A stretch of DNA of 64,000 nucleotides, taken from contig NZ_NFUU01000001.1 of the NCBI RefSeq assembly GCF_002127265.1, positions 1 to 64,000 on the forward strand, written 5' to 3'. The notes under the pieces were generated by a model. That model was not told where the DNA came from, searched no databases, and saw nothing but the letters and a program-made list of their open reading frames with translations. Made by a program: the position numbers and the translations under genes. Positions 34,201 to 42,365 of this stretch are shown in pieces (position 1 is the stretch's first letter; each line of letters opens with the position of its first letter). This DNA is from Hydrogenophaga sp. IBVHS1. GTDB lineage: Bacteria > Pseudomonadota > Gammaproteobacteria > Burkholderiales > Burkholderiaceae_C.

Positions 34201-35088
34201 GCCGTAAGCCACGAATCGCGCGCTTTTGCCGTCGCGCGCGCCATCGATGGCCTCGCGCGCGAGCAGGCCACCCTCCTCGGGCCACCAGGTGGTCCAGTCG
34301 CTCAGGCGCACCTGGTCGAAGTCGTCGACTTCCACCAATCGGCAGCCCTGGGCCGTCATCTGAACCACGCGGCCCTGCAGGTCGAGCACCTTGGTGCAGT
34401 CGGGGCTGCTGGCAATGATCTGGCGGTTCAGTTCGTCCTTGATGCGTGCATCCGCCTCCAGCGTGCGCATGGGCGTGATGTCCTGCACAAATCCCAGCTG
34501 GCTGCTGATCGCACCACTGGCATCGCGCAGCGGTGCGTTGCGCACCAGCACGTGGACCATGTCGTTGCCCGGACGAACCAGGCGGAACTCCACGCTCAGG
34601 CCTTCGCCGCGCGAGACCGCCTGCACCCAGTGTTGCTGCACCCGCTCCAGGTCTTCGGGGTGCACGCGGCTGAGCCAGCCGAAGTTGGGGAAGTCCTGCC
34701 GTTCGAGGGCAAAGATGTTCTGCAGTTGCTCGTCCACATGGGTGAGCACGCCGGCCTGGTCGGTGCGAAACACGCCGATCGGGAACACGCTGGCCATCGC
34801 AGCGAAAAGGGCTTCGTATTCGAGCTGGGCGTTCTGCGGGTTCTGTTCAGAGGGGACGTCGAGCGCAGATTCCAGTGCCAGCGGCAGCGGCGCATGCAAA
34901 CCATGCACCACGTGATCGCGCGGCACGCCCTGCTGGCCGAGCAGTTGTGCGTAGCTACGGCGCAGGTGCTCGTTCTCCGCCCGCAGGGTTTCGAGTTCCA
35001 GCAACAAGGCACGCTCTCGCTCCTGGGCCGCTCTTTCAGGCCGATGCGGATCAAGACGTCGGTCTTGAGAGGGAAGAAGCGCGCTCAT
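31228..35088 (-). CDS. Seven-PAS sensor histidine kinase
   Basis: A 1286-aa soluble kinase with no transmembrane segment. After an N-terminal coiled coil there are seven PAS modules (approximate starts 110, 225, 375, 500, 635, 760, 910), separated by coiled coils, then HisKA with phospho-His1056 (SVSHDLRSPLRHIS) and HATPase (N box WANLLGNAYKYTRP; G1 VRDNGVGFD; G2 EGTGIGLALTRRIIERHGG). PAS 3-4 and 5-6 are a tandem duplication with a 258-residue period (YNQAPCGYHS at 376 and 634). The ATG at 35088 is used rather than a TTG nine bases upstream. It probably phosphorylates the overlapping Rcp1-like regulator. Signals and cofactors are unknown. Confidence 0.92.
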   Translation of the reverse strand: MSALLPSQDRRLDPHRPERAAQERERALLLELETLRAENEHLRRSYAQLLGQQGVPRDHVVHGLHAPLPLALESALDVPSEQNPQNAQLEYEALFAAMASVFPIGVFRTDQAGVLTHVDEQLQNIFALERQDFPNFGWLSRVHPEDLERVQQHWVQAVSRGEGLSVEFRLVRPGNDMVHVLVRNAPLRDASGAISSQLGFVQDITPMRTLEADARIKDELNRQIIASSPDCTKVLDLQGRVVQMTAQGCRLVEVDDFDQVRLSDWTTWWPEEGGLLAREAIDGARDGKSARFVAYGTTFKGTPKWWDTMVTPICDSQGRAVMLLAVSRDITSLHEQQEEIQRFNTVLEQRVRERTDELAEAKERIALALRDAQTIYNQAPCGYHSVDANGVFVLMNRTELDWLGYEREDVVGRLSFRDVFGMNDLEEAEDRLGRLKRDGKLEPIEVSMRRRDGSTFLALLNSTAVFDRQGRFVRSNSTVIDITERKAAENALAAQRNFLQAITNSVPVQLAFFDRDLVCRFANASYARWVSGDTKKLVDRHLSEIARPQDFESAQAHLKAALAGEIQRFEGERAFPDGHRFYASIEYTPYWQDGEVQGIIIQMIDISDRKASEDRVNRANLQLNEALQQAQALYNQAPCGYHSLDVSGNFVSVNDTELEWLGYTREEVVGKMNFRDIMLPEHVSLLDTRMQRILQDDALDATEYELRRRDGSTFRALLSSSAVRDAAGNFLRSNTTVVDITRRKAAETALRDNQRFLQTITDHVPGLIAYVDDRLVFQFANAEHLRVYGMDPQHIVGRHVSECIRAEVWAETQPRMEAALKGLPQHFETWRPTADGHEIFVSVNYLPDVNEGRVKGLFVQIIDITERKRIEERVIHLNEELEQRISERSAELLESEQRFRLMVDNLRDYCIFFMDAEGVITDWTDSAQRMDGYSPTQMVGRHYGVLFDPANPEHGKVSANQMLRLAASRGQHELHNWHTRKDGSQYWSHSVLIALRDDGGELRGFAKINRDMTDAKRLDDLMRNINDELENRVVERTEQLLAANKDLESFSYSVSHDLRSPLRHISSFVSLLEEHLGGQCDEVSGRYLSTIGNSARHMSQLIDGLLAFSRLGRSAVNLTPVDFTLLVDAVVGQLGHDTEGRVVDWVIAPDLPVVQGDALLLREVWANLLGNAYKYTRPRERTRIEVGWSVDPVVGYTFFVRDNGVGFDTKYAQKLFGVFQRLHRASEFEGTGIGLALTRRIIERHGGSIWAESQLGEGSTFYFALPFEGPHGFESPMDSMPAPLES
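33160..33965 (-). repeat. Internal 774-bp tandem duplication in the kinase gene
   Basis: A 32-bp identical stretch occurs at 33160-33191 and 33934-33965, spaced exactly 774 bp (258 codons). It encodes YNQAPCGYHS in both copies and is surrounded by similar sequence (TELDWLGYEREDVVG versus TELEWLGYTREEVVG). The unit spans two PAS modules plus a coiled-coil linker. Divergence outside the identical core shows it is not very recent. Confidence 0.85.
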
Positions 35089-35139
35089 TGAGCGCAACTG
35101 TACCCCAGGGGGCTATTTGTCAAGCGTGATATTTGACAG

Positions 35140-36642
35140 TCAGAAACGGGGCAGTTCCGGGTGAGAAATGGCCCCGGCGCGGACCAGCATGCGACCGTAT
35201 TCAGCACAACGTTGCAGCGTGGGAATGACCTTGCCGGGGTTCAGTAGCCCTTTGGTATCAAACGCCCGCTTCACCCCGAACATCTGCTCGTTTTCCTCCG
35301 CGGAGAACTGAACGCACATGCTGTTGAGTTTTTCCACACCCACACCGTGCTCGCCAGTGACGGTTCCGCCCATGGCCACACTGGTCTCCAGGATGTCGGC
35401 GCCAAACAGTTCACAGCGGCGCAACTGGTCTGCGTCGTTGGCGTCGAAAAGAATCAACGGGTGCAGGTTGCCATCGCCCGCGTGGAACACGTTCGCGCAC
35501 CGCAGACCGTACTTTTTCTCCATCTCGGCAATGGCGAGCAGGATGTCGGCCAGGCGTTTGCGCGGGATCGTCGAATCCATGCACATGTAATCGGGGCTGA
35601 TGCGACCGCTCGCCGGAAATGCATTCTTGCGGCCGCTCCAGAAGCGAAGGCGCTCGGCCTCGTCGCGGCTGACGGCAATGGCGGTGGCGCCGCACCCGCG
35701 CAGCACCGCGCTCATGCGGTCGATTTCCTCGGCGACTTCCTCGGGCGTGCCGTCGCTCTCGCAAAGCAGGATCGCCTGTGCGTCGAGGTCGTAGCCGGCA
35801 TGCACGAAGTCCTCCACCGCAGCGGTCATGGGTTTGTCCATCATTTCCAGTCCGGCCGGGATGATGCCAGCGGCAATCACCGAGGCCACGGCGTCCCCTG
35901 CCTTGCGGATGTCGTCGAAGCTGGCCATGATGCAGCGCGCCAGCTGCGGCCTGGGCACCAGCTTGACGGTGACTTCGGTGGTCACGGCGAGCATGCCTTC
36001 GCTGCCGATCACCAGCGGCAACAAGTCCAGGCCGGGCCCGTCGAGCGTGTCGCCGCCGAAGGTGACCGGCGCACCTTCGACCGTAAAACCGCGCACGGCC
36101 AGCACGTTGTGCAGCGTCAATCCGTACTTGAGGCAGTGCACGCCGCCGGAGTTTTCGGCCACATTGCCGCCGATGGTGCAGGCGATCTGGCTGCTCGGAT
36201 CGGGCGCGTAGTACAGGCCATGCGGCGCCGCCGCTTCCGAGATGGCCAGGTTGCGCACGCCCGCCTGCACCACGGCCGTGCGGGCGCGCGCGTCGATGCG
36301 CAGGATGCGGTTGAATTTCGCCAGTGAGAGCGTGACGCCCTGGGTGTGCGGCATGGCGCCACCGGAAAGGCCGGTGCCCGCACCGCGCGCCACCACCGGC
36401 ACCTCCAGCCGGTGGCATGCCTTGAGCACCGCTGCCACCTGAGCTTCTGTTTCGGGCAGTGCCACCACCAGCGGACGAGCGCGGTAGGCAGTAAGGCCGT
36501 CGCATTCGTAGGGCACGGTGTCTTCGGCCTGCCAGAGCAACGCGTGCGCGGGCAGCACCGCCTGCAGCGCGCGCACCACCTCGGCCTGACGCGCCGCGCG
36601 CTGGACCTGGCTGATCTCGGGGACTGAGGTAGGGGCGTTCAT
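35140..36642 (-). CDS. glcD: FAD-linked oxidase, glycolate oxidase subunit GlcD / D-lactate dehydrogenase type
   Basis: A 500-aa flavoprotein of the FAD-binding_4 family that oxidises 2-hydroxy acids such as glycolate or D-lactate. The FAD-binding domain carries VVARGAGTGLSGGAMP (~residue 85), APDPSSQIACTIGGNVAENSGG and IGSEGMLAVTTEVTVKL. The C-terminal domain carries NVFHAGDGNLHPLI and TGEHGVGVEK. The ATG at 36642 gives the usual length. glcE and glcF partners are not adjacent, so it may work alone or with subunits elsewhere. Confidence 0.9.
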   Translation of the reverse strand: MNAPTSVPEISQVQRAARQAEVVRALQAVLPAHALLWQAEDTVPYECDGLTAYRARPLVVALPETEAQVAAVLKACHRLEVPVVARGAGTGLSGGAMPHTQGVTLSLAKFNRILRIDARARTAVVQAGVRNLAISEAAAPHGLYYAPDPSSQIACTIGGNVAENSGGVHCLKYGLTLHNVLAVRGFTVEGAPVTFGGDTLDGPGLDLLPLVIGSEGMLAVTTEVTVKLVPRPQLARCIMASFDDIRKAGDAVASVIAAGIIPAGLEMMDKPMTAAVEDFVHAGYDLDAQAILLCESDGTPEEVAEEIDRMSAVLRGCGATAIAVSRDEAERLRFWSGRKNAFPASGRISPDYMCMDSTIPRKRLADILLAIAEMEKKYGLRCANVFHAGDGNLHPLILFDANDADQLRRCELFGADILETSVAMGGTVTGEHGVGVEKLNSMCVQFSAEENEQMFGVKRAFDTKGLLNPGKVIPTLQRCAEYGRMLVRAGAISHPELPRF

Positions 36643-36742
36643 GGCAGGGGAGAGGTAAAAAGCTCGGGCCAGTTTATGCCAACGGTGCGCGCCCGGTTTG
36701 AAGAAACTTGCAGCGTCGTGTGAACAACGGCGACGGCCGGCC

Positions 36743-36771
36743 TCTTGAAATCCGTCGGCCCCGACATCAAT
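36743..36771 (+). promoter_or_regulatory. Possible sigma-32-like heat-shock promoter of hsp20
   Basis: CTTGAAA at 36743-36749 matches the sigma-32 -35 core. CCCCGACATC from 36759 resembles the CCCCAT -10 element, but the spacer (10-12 bases) is a little short of the usual 13-15. It lies ~70 bp before the small heat-shock gene, where a heat-shock promoter is expected. Confidence 0.4.
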
Positions 36772-36835
36772 TTCTGTTCGTGCCAGGCGCGGTCTGCGCC
36801 CGATGGCATCCCAACCCATTTTCAGGAGTCTTGCC

Positions 36836-37258
36836 ATGAACAGTCTGATTGCACGCCGCGGGTTTCTCGATGACTTCTTCAAGGAGGTCGGACCCGGTTT
36901 TTACGTCAAACCCCTGCACGGCGACGCACTGCCCACGCAGATCCGCATCGATGTGAAGGAAACTCCAGACGCCTACGCCGTGGAGGCCGAAGTGCCGGGC
37001 GTGGCGCGTGAAGACATCCAGGTCACGGTCGATGGCGGCGTCGTCACGCTGCGGGCGGAAGTGAAGCAGCAGGACCGCCAGACCGATGGCGAGCGGGTGC
37101 TGCGCAGCGAGCGCTTCTATGGCGCTGTCACGCGCAGCTTCCAGTTGCCGCAGGACATCGACAACTCGGCTTCGCGCGCGAAATACGAAAACGGTGTGCT
37201 GCAGCTCACCTTGCCGAAGAAGGCGGCCTCGACCAGCCAGCGCCTCACGATCGAGTGA
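36836..37258 (+). CDS. Small heat-shock protein, Hsp20/alpha-crystallin family
   Basis: A 140-aa ATP-independent holdase chaperone. The alpha-crystallin domain covers ~35-130 with YAVEAEVPGVAREDIQVTVDGGVVTL, ERFYGAVTRSFQLP and the signature AKYENGVLQLTLPKK. The N-terminus is short (MNSLIARRGFLDDFF). A strong AGGAG is seven bases before the ATG at 36836. It is convergent with the protease gene (6-bp gap). A possible heat-shock promoter lies upstream. Confidence 0.93.
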   Translation: MNSLIARRGFLDDFFKEVGPGFYVKPLHGDALPTQIRIDVKETPDAYAVEAEVPGVAREDIQVTVDGGVVTLRAEVKQQDRQTDGERVLRSERFYGAVTRSFQLPQDIDNSASRAKYENGVLQLTLPKKAASTSQRLTIE

Positions 37259-37264
37259 AGCCGT

Positions 37265-38518
37265 TCATTCAGGGCGGATGCTGACCAGCTCGAACACCTC
37301 GTCCACCAGGAAGAGGGTGAGGCCGGCACCGCCTCGGCTTTTGACATCGAAACGCACCACGCGCCCGATTTCGGGCGCGTACCACGCGTTCGCCTCGTAG
37401 CTGCCTCCGGAGGCCATGGCGCTGAAGCCCCGGCGGGTGAAGCCCTTGAAGGTCACGCGCACGATGGCCAGTTCGCGCTCGCCCACACGCACAGTGGATT
37501 CCTCTGCGGCTCGGGCTGTCAGTTCCATTTCCGTGAACTTGTCGAGGCCGGGTACCTTGTAGTTCAGCTGCCATGTCGCGCCTGGCTGGGGGGTCTTGCT
37601 GATCCAGCCGCCCGGCGGCATGGCCAGATCGTATTCGCCACCGATCGGATTTCCGCGCGTGATCACCTCGCCGTTGGCGCGCTCCACGCGGGTGCCCTGG
37701 TTGTAGATGCGGGTATCCCCTTCGGTCCGGTCGAGCTTGTAGATCACTGTCTGGCTGTTGCCGGTGCTCCGGTCGCGCAGCTTGTACTCGAACACGCGGT
37801 CGCCGGTGGGGGCTGCAGCGGCGGCGGTGGCGCTGGCCAGGGTGGTGGCCTTGGCGCGCTCCTGCCGCGCCGTCAGGGCGGCCTGCGCGCGCGCGGGCAC
37901 TTCGCCGATCCACGTCGCTGGCAGCGCGAAGTTCAGGTTCTGGCCTTCCTTGATGTAGAAGGTGGTGATGCCGATGAGCCGGCCTTGTGCGTCGAACAGG
38001 CCGCCGCCACTGGAGCCGGCCGAAATGGGCACGGTGATCTGAAGGGCGGTGAAATCGTTGGTGTCGCTGCGCCGGATGCCGGAGAGCAGGCCGTCGCTGA
38101 TGGTGGTCTCCAGGCCGCGCGGGTTGCCGATCGCGTAGACCCGCGAGCCCACGCGCAGGCTGTCCGCCGGCGCCATGGTGACCGCCGGGGCATTGAAGTT
38201 CATGACCTTGAGCTGGCACAGGTCGCGCTCGGTGTCGGGGTGTTCCAGCGTGGCGCCATACGTGACGTTCTCTCGCGAGACCGTTACCCGCTTGGCGCGC
38301 GTCAGCACATGGCAATTGGTGATGAGCGACCCCGCGCCGATCACCACCGCGCTGCCCTTGGCCATGAGCCGGTCCGAATCGTCGTGCGCGTTCACCACCC
38401 ACACGCTGGGCGCGACGCGTTCAAAGAGCACCTCCGGCGCCAGAGCGGCGGATGGCTGCGCCTGAGCCCAGGCGCTAGCGAGTATCAGGCTGGTGGCCAG
38501 CAGTGTGTGGCGTGACAT
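37265..38518 (-). CDS. Secreted trypsin-like serine protease (S1/Trypsin_2)
   Basis: A 417-aa periplasmic protein. The signal peptide ends near AQAQP (residue ~21). The protease domain (~30-220) has an intact triad: His70 in TNCHVL, Asp99 in ERDLCQL and Ser170 in GSSGGG. After an Ala-rich linker, a second domain (~240-417) with beta-strand pattern follows and is not a PDZ domain; its role is unknown. It is followed closely, on the same strand upstream, by the DUF2846-type lipoprotein gene (12-bp gap), so the two are probably co-transcribed. Confidence 0.9.
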   Translation of the reverse strand: MSRHTLLATSLILASAWAQAQPSAALAPEVLFERVAPSVWVVNAHDDSDRLMAKGSAVVIGAGSLITNCHVLTRAKRVTVSRENVTYGATLEHPDTERDLCQLKVMNFNAPAVTMAPADSLRVGSRVYAIGNPRGLETTISDGLLSGIRRSDTNDFTALQITVPISAGSSGGGLFDAQGRLIGITTFYIKEGQNLNFALPATWIGEVPARAQAALTARQERAKATTLASATAAAAAPTGDRVFEYKLRDRSTGNSQTVIYKLDRTEGDTRIYNQGTRVERANGEVITRGNPIGGEYDLAMPPGGWISKTPQPGATWQLNYKVPGLDKFTEMELTARAAEESTVRVGERELAIVRVTFKGFTRRGFSAMASGGSYEANAWYAPEIGRVVRFDVKSRGGAGLTLFLVDEVFELVSIRPE

Positions 38519-38530
38519 GGTGTGTTCCTT

Positions 38531-39097
38531 TCAGCGAGCGGGCAGCAGGCCGCTCAGATCGTCCAGCGTCACCTTGCCGGGCGGTGCAGCGCGTCCGGGT
38601 GCAGGGCCCGACGGTATCGCGGCATCGGCCTGGCGATTGCGCGCCTGGCCGGCGACCAGGGGCACCGAGCCGGTGTAGGCCAGCGAGGCGAGTTGCGGCA
38701 CGGCAGTGGCGGGGGGTTGAAGCGTCAGCCGGGGCTGGCCCACGAACAGGCCCAGAGCAAGGCCGAACTGGACGTACACCGTGGCACCCTCGGTGAGCTC
38801 CAGCTCGGCGGTGGTGCGGACCTCGGTGCTGGCCGAAAGGGTGTAGCGGCCAGCGGCGCGGTCGACAAAGAAAAAGCCCTCGGGCTGCGCCTTGCCGATC
38901 AATTCACCGTTGAGCCTCACCTCGGGCTGCACGGCAGCGCCCGCGCCGGCGGCGCGGTACACCAGCACGCGGCCGTAGCCGGGCCGCAGGCTGGGAAAAT
39001 TCGACTCGACCTCGGCGTAACGCGGGCCTGTGGCCGCACAGCCCGTCAACACCACCATGGCCGCTGCCAGCAGCAGCCACCGGATACCTTGAAACAT
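38531..39097 (-). CDS. DUF2846-like lipoprotein
   Basis: A 188-aa outer-membrane-type lipoprotein with lipobox LTGC (Cys ~20). The core GYGRVLVYRAAGAG...VRLNGELIGKAQPEGFFFVDRAAGRYTL fits the DUF2846 beta-sandwich family. Two ATGs occur in frame after the Shine-Dalgarno (GGGGAG-ATGAGC-ATG). The first abuts the SD, so the second (39097) has the correct 6-base spacing and is chosen. It lies just upstream of the secreted protease gene. The function is unknown. Confidence 0.82.
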   Translation of the reverse strand: MFQGIRWLLLAAAMVVLTGCAATGPRYAEVESNFPSLRPGYGRVLVYRAAGAGAAVQPEVRLNGELIGKAQPEGFFFVDRAAGRYTLSASTEVRTTAELELTEGATVYVQFGLALGLFVGQPRLTLQPPATAVPQLASLAYTGSVPLVAGQARNRQADAAIPSGPAPGRAAPPGKVTLDDLSGLLPAR

Positions 39098-39179
39098 GCT
39101 CATCTCCCCTCGGTATGGAGCGATGAGAATGTAACACCATGTTACGTGCTTGTGTGCGGTCAGCCCCGGCCGGTGAGAT

Positions 39180-40049
39180 TCAGCGCACGCTGGCCCGCAG
39201 CCATTCTGCAAAGGCCGCGCATTCCCACCGGTCCATGGTGCCGGTGCGCCAGCACAGGTGGTGCGCATGCGGGCTTGGCACGCGGCGTTCGTAGAGCGGC
39301 ACGAGCGTGCCGTGCTCCAGCCAGGGCGACGCGAGTTTCAGCCTCACCAGGGCCACGCCCATGCCGGCTGCGGCCGCGTCGCACATGAGCCCGATGTCGT
39401 TGAACTGCGAACCTTCGGTGGGCTCGGGCCAGTCCAGGTCGTGCGCGGCGAACCAGGTGCGCCAGGGCTCCAGCGGGCTGCGAAGCAGGGGCACGCCTTC
39501 GAGGTCTTGCGCCGTGCCGAAAGGCCCGTGCTCGCGAGCGAACGACGGCGAGGCCAGTGGCGTGATCTCGTCCTTCATCAGGCAGACGTGTTCCACGTCG
39601 GCGTAGCGGCCGGTGCCGAAGCGCACCATCAGGTCGGCGTCTTCGGCCACCACGTCGAGCAGCGGGATGCTGACCTGCAGCGTGAGGTCAATCTCGGGAT
39701 AACTTTCGATGAACTGCTTGAGCCGCGGCAGCAGGATGGAGCGCGCGAACGTGGGCGTGACCGCGACGCGCAACTTGCGCCTTCCCGGCGCGGCGGCCTG
39801 GCTGGGAAAACGCTGCAGCGATGCCAGGCCCTCACGCACATGCGCCAGGTACTCGCTGCCCTCGGTGGTGAGCGAAAAGTCGGCCCGCCCAAAGAGCTTG
39901 GTGCCCAGAATCTGCTCGAGCTGCCGCACCCGGTGGCTGACTGCGCTGGGCGTGACGTTGAGTTCCTCGCCCGTCTGTGTGACGCTGCGCAACCGCGCCA
40001 GCGCCTCGAAGGTCAGGAGACACTGGATGGGCGGGATGCGGATGGTCAC
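39180..40049 (-). CDS. LysR family transcriptional regulator (GcvA-like)
   Basis: A 289-aa regulator. The winged HTH is at residues ~10-65 (FEALARLRSVTQTGEELNVTPSAVSHRVRQLEQILG). The effector domain starts with LRVAVTPTFARSILLPRL, with the GcvA-type pattern (LDVVAEDADLMVRFG). The start overlaps the stop of purU by 4 bp (ATGA), meaning the regulator is co-translated with a one-carbon-metabolism enzyme. GcvA controls glycine cleavage in E. coli; a role in C1 or purine supply is a reasonable inference, but targets are not visible. Confidence 0.88.
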   Translation of the reverse strand: MTIRIPPIQCLLTFEALARLRSVTQTGEELNVTPSAVSHRVRQLEQILGTKLFGRADFSLTTEGSEYLAHVREGLASLQRFPSQAAAPGRRKLRVAVTPTFARSILLPRLKQFIESYPEIDLTLQVSIPLLDVVAEDADLMVRFGTGRYADVEHVCLMKDEITPLASPSFAREHGPFGTAQDLEGVPLLRSPLEPWRTWFAAHDLDWPEPTEGSQFNDIGLMCDAAAAGMGVALVRLKLASPWLEHGTLVPLYERRVPSPHAHHLCWRTGTMDRWECAAFAEWLRASVR

Positions 40050-40894
40050 TTGAAGACGACCGTCTTGTGGCCGTTGAGCAGCACCCGATGTTCACTGTGC
40101 CATTTCACCGCGCGCGCCAGAACCTGGCTCTCGGTGTCGCGGCCCCGGGCGGTGAGATCTTCCACCGTGTCGGTGTGGTCTACGCGGGCCACATCCTGTT
40201 CGATGATCGGGCCTTCGTCCAGGTCGGCGGTGACGTAGTGAGCGGTGGCGCCGATCAGCTTCACGCCACGGTCGTGCGCCTGGTAGTAGGGCCTGGCGCC
40301 CTTGAAGCTGGGCAGGAAGCTGTGGTGGATGTTGATCGCCTTGCCTGCGAGCTCACCGCACAGCTCGTTGCTCAGAATCTGCATGTAGCGCGCCAGCACC
40401 ACCAGCTCTGCGCCTTCGCCGCGGATGATCTCCAGCTGCTTTGCCTCGGCCTGCGCGCGGTTGGCCGCCGTCACGGGAATGTGATGAAAGGGGACGTTGT
40501 AGCTGGCCGCGAGCTGGTAGAAGTCGCGGTGGTTGCTCACGATGGCGCGGATGTCCAGCGGCAGCAGGCCGCTTTTCCAGCGGAACATCAGGTCATTCAG
40601 GCAGTGGCCTTCCTTGCTCACGAAGATCACCGTGCGCACGGGTTCGGCCAGCGTGTGCAGGCTCCATTGCATGGCGAAGGTGTCGGCGAACACGCGCAGG
40701 TGCACCCTCAGGTCATCCTGCGTGAGCTGGCTGCAGGCGAACTGAACGCGCATGAAGAACAGGCCCGTGTCGTGGTCGTTGTACTGGGCAGCTTCTTCGA
40801 TGTTGCCGCCGTGTTCGTACAGGAACCCCGAGACCGCGTGCACGATGCCGGGGCGGTCCTGGCAGGACAAGGTGAGGACGTAGGTGTTTTTCAT
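40046..40894 (-). CDS. purU: Formyltetrahydrofolate deformylase
   Basis: A 282-aa hydrolase releasing formate from 10-formyl-THF. The N-terminal ACT domain begins YVLTLSCQDRPGIVHAVSGFL. The formyltransferase-like domain holds the Asn-His-Asp site: INIHHSFLPSFKGARPY and IGATAHYVTADLDEGPIIEQ. Length and motifs are complete. It overlaps the LysR gene downstream by 4 bp and is divergent from the aminotransferase gene (123-bp spacer). Confidence 0.94.
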   Translation of the reverse strand: MKNTYVLTLSCQDRPGIVHAVSGFLYEHGGNIEEAAQYNDHDTGLFFMRVQFACSQLTQDDLRVHLRVFADTFAMQWSLHTLAEPVRTVIFVSKEGHCLNDLMFRWKSGLLPLDIRAIVSNHRDFYQLAASYNVPFHHIPVTAANRAQAEAKQLEIIRGEGAELVVLARYMQILSNELCGELAGKAINIHHSFLPSFKGARPYYQAHDRGVKLIGATAHYVTADLDEGPIIEQDVARVDHTDTVEDLTARGRDTESQVLARAVKWHSEHRVLLNGHKTVVFK

Positions 40895-41017
40895 GACGGC
40901 GTATTCTCGCAGCAGCCCTGGTGGGTCTTGCGCTCACGGCTTCAGTGGTGCCCTGTGCGCCATCGATGTGGTGCCACAATCCCGCCGTTGAAAACTTTTG
41001 TTTGAGGAGACTTGGCC

Positions 41018-42358
41018 ATGGCCTACAACGAGCTTCGCATGGACAACCAGTGGTTGCCTTTCACCCCCAACCGGGCGTTCCAGAAAGACCCGCGCATTTT
41101 TGTGGCGGCCGAAGGCATGCACTTCACCACGCACGACGGCCGGCAGGTGATCGACGGCATCTCCAGCCTGTGGTGTGTGGGCGCAGGTCACAACCGCAAG
41201 CCTATCAACGAAGCCATCAAGAAGCAGCTGGACACGCTGGACTACGCCACGGCGTTCAGCGTGAGCAACGACAAGGCGTTCCGCGCCGCCGAGATGATCG
41301 CCCGCATGGCGCCGGGCGACCTGAACAAGGTGCTGTTCTGCAATTCGGGATCGGAGGCCGCCGACACCTCGATGAAGGTGGCGCTGGCCTACCACCGCGC
41401 ACGCGGCGAAGGCCACCGCAACCTGTTCATCGGCCGCGAGCGCGGTTACCACGGTGTGGGCTTCGGCGGCATGAGCGTGGGCGGCATTCCCGCCAACCGC
41501 AAGGTCTACGGCACCAGCCTGCTGCCGCGCGTGGACCACCTGCGCTTCATTCACGACCCCGTGCGCCACGCCTACGTGCACAACACCGAACCGGTCTGGG
41601 ACGAAGACCTGCTGCTCGAACTTGAGAACCGCATTCTGCCGCTGCACGACCCCAGCAACGTGGCCGCTGTCATCGTGGAGCCGGTGGCTGGCAGCGCGGG
41701 CTGGTACGTGCCGCCGCAGGGTTACCTGAAGCGCCTGCGCGAGATCTGCGACAAGCACGGCATCCTGCTGATTTTCGACGAGGTCATCACCGGCTTCGGC
41801 CGCCTGGGCACCGCGTTTGCTTCAGACCACTATGGCGTGCAGCCCGACATGCTGAACTTCGCCAAGGCGGTGACCAACGGCGTCATCCCGCTCGGCGGCG
41901 TGGTCTGCACCGACCGCATCTACAACGCCATGATGGGCGCGCACGGCAGCGCGCCCGATCACGCCATCGAGTTCTTCCACGGCTACACCTATTCCGGGCA
42001 CCCTGTGGCCTGCGCGGCCGCCATCGCCACGCTCGACCTGTTCCGCGAAGAGAAGCTGTTCGAGCGCGCCGGCGAGATGGGCCCGGTGCTGGGCGACGCC
42101 ATGCACAGCGCGCTGAAAGGCTTGCCCAATGTGATCGGCATCCGCAGCTACGGCCTGGCTGCCGCCGTGGAGCTGGCGCCCCTGGCCGGCCTGCCGGGCA
42201 AGCGCGCCTTCGATGTGTTCATGGACTGCTACCACCGGGGCGTGTTGGTGCGCAACGCGGGCGACAACCTGGTGTTCGCGCCGCCCTTCATCGTGGAGCG
42301 CGCGCAGATTGAAATGATGGTCGGCACGCTGGCCGATGCAATAAAGCGGGTGGCCTGA
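41018..42358 (+). CDS. Class III aminotransferase (omega-amino acid:pyruvate type)
   Basis: A 446-aa PLP enzyme of the beta-alanine/omega-amino acid:pyruvate aminotransferase group. The PLP lysine is Lys283 (LNFAKAVTNGV), the ring-binding Asp254 is in IFDEVITGFGR, and the phosphate-binding region is FCNSGSEAADTSMK. The ATG at 41018 has a GAGGAG eight bases upstream. It could support beta-alanine or polyamine catabolism; the substrate is not determined from sequence. It ends 7 bp before the convergent ChaN-like gene. Confidence 0.9.
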   Translation: MAYNELRMDNQWLPFTPNRAFQKDPRIFVAAEGMHFTTHDGRQVIDGISSLWCVGAGHNRKPINEAIKKQLDTLDYATAFSVSNDKAFRAAEMIARMAPGDLNKVLFCNSGSEAADTSMKVALAYHRARGEGHRNLFIGRERGYHGVGFGGMSVGGIPANRKVYGTSLLPRVDHLRFIHDPVRHAYVHNTEPVWDEDLLLELENRILPLHDPSNVAAVIVEPVAGSAGWYVPPQGYLKRLREICDKHGILLIFDEVITGFGRLGTAFASDHYGVQPDMLNFAKAVTNGVIPLGGVVCTDRIYNAMMGAHGSAPDHAIEFFHGYTYSGHPVACAAAIATLDLFREEKLFERAGEMGPVLGDAMHSALKGLPNVIGIRSYGLAAAVELAPLAGLPGKRAFDVFMDCYHRGVLVRNAGDNLVFAPPFIVERAQIEMMVGTLADAIKRVA

Positions 42359-42365
42359 GCGAGGC

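Noticed and set aside
31921..35091. A very long open frame on the plus strand opposite the sensor kinase
   Set aside because: In high-GC DNA the antisense frame of a real gene often stays open. Its translation is His/Ala/Val-rich, low in structure and without recognisable motifs, whereas the minus-strand frame encodes complete PAS and kinase domains.
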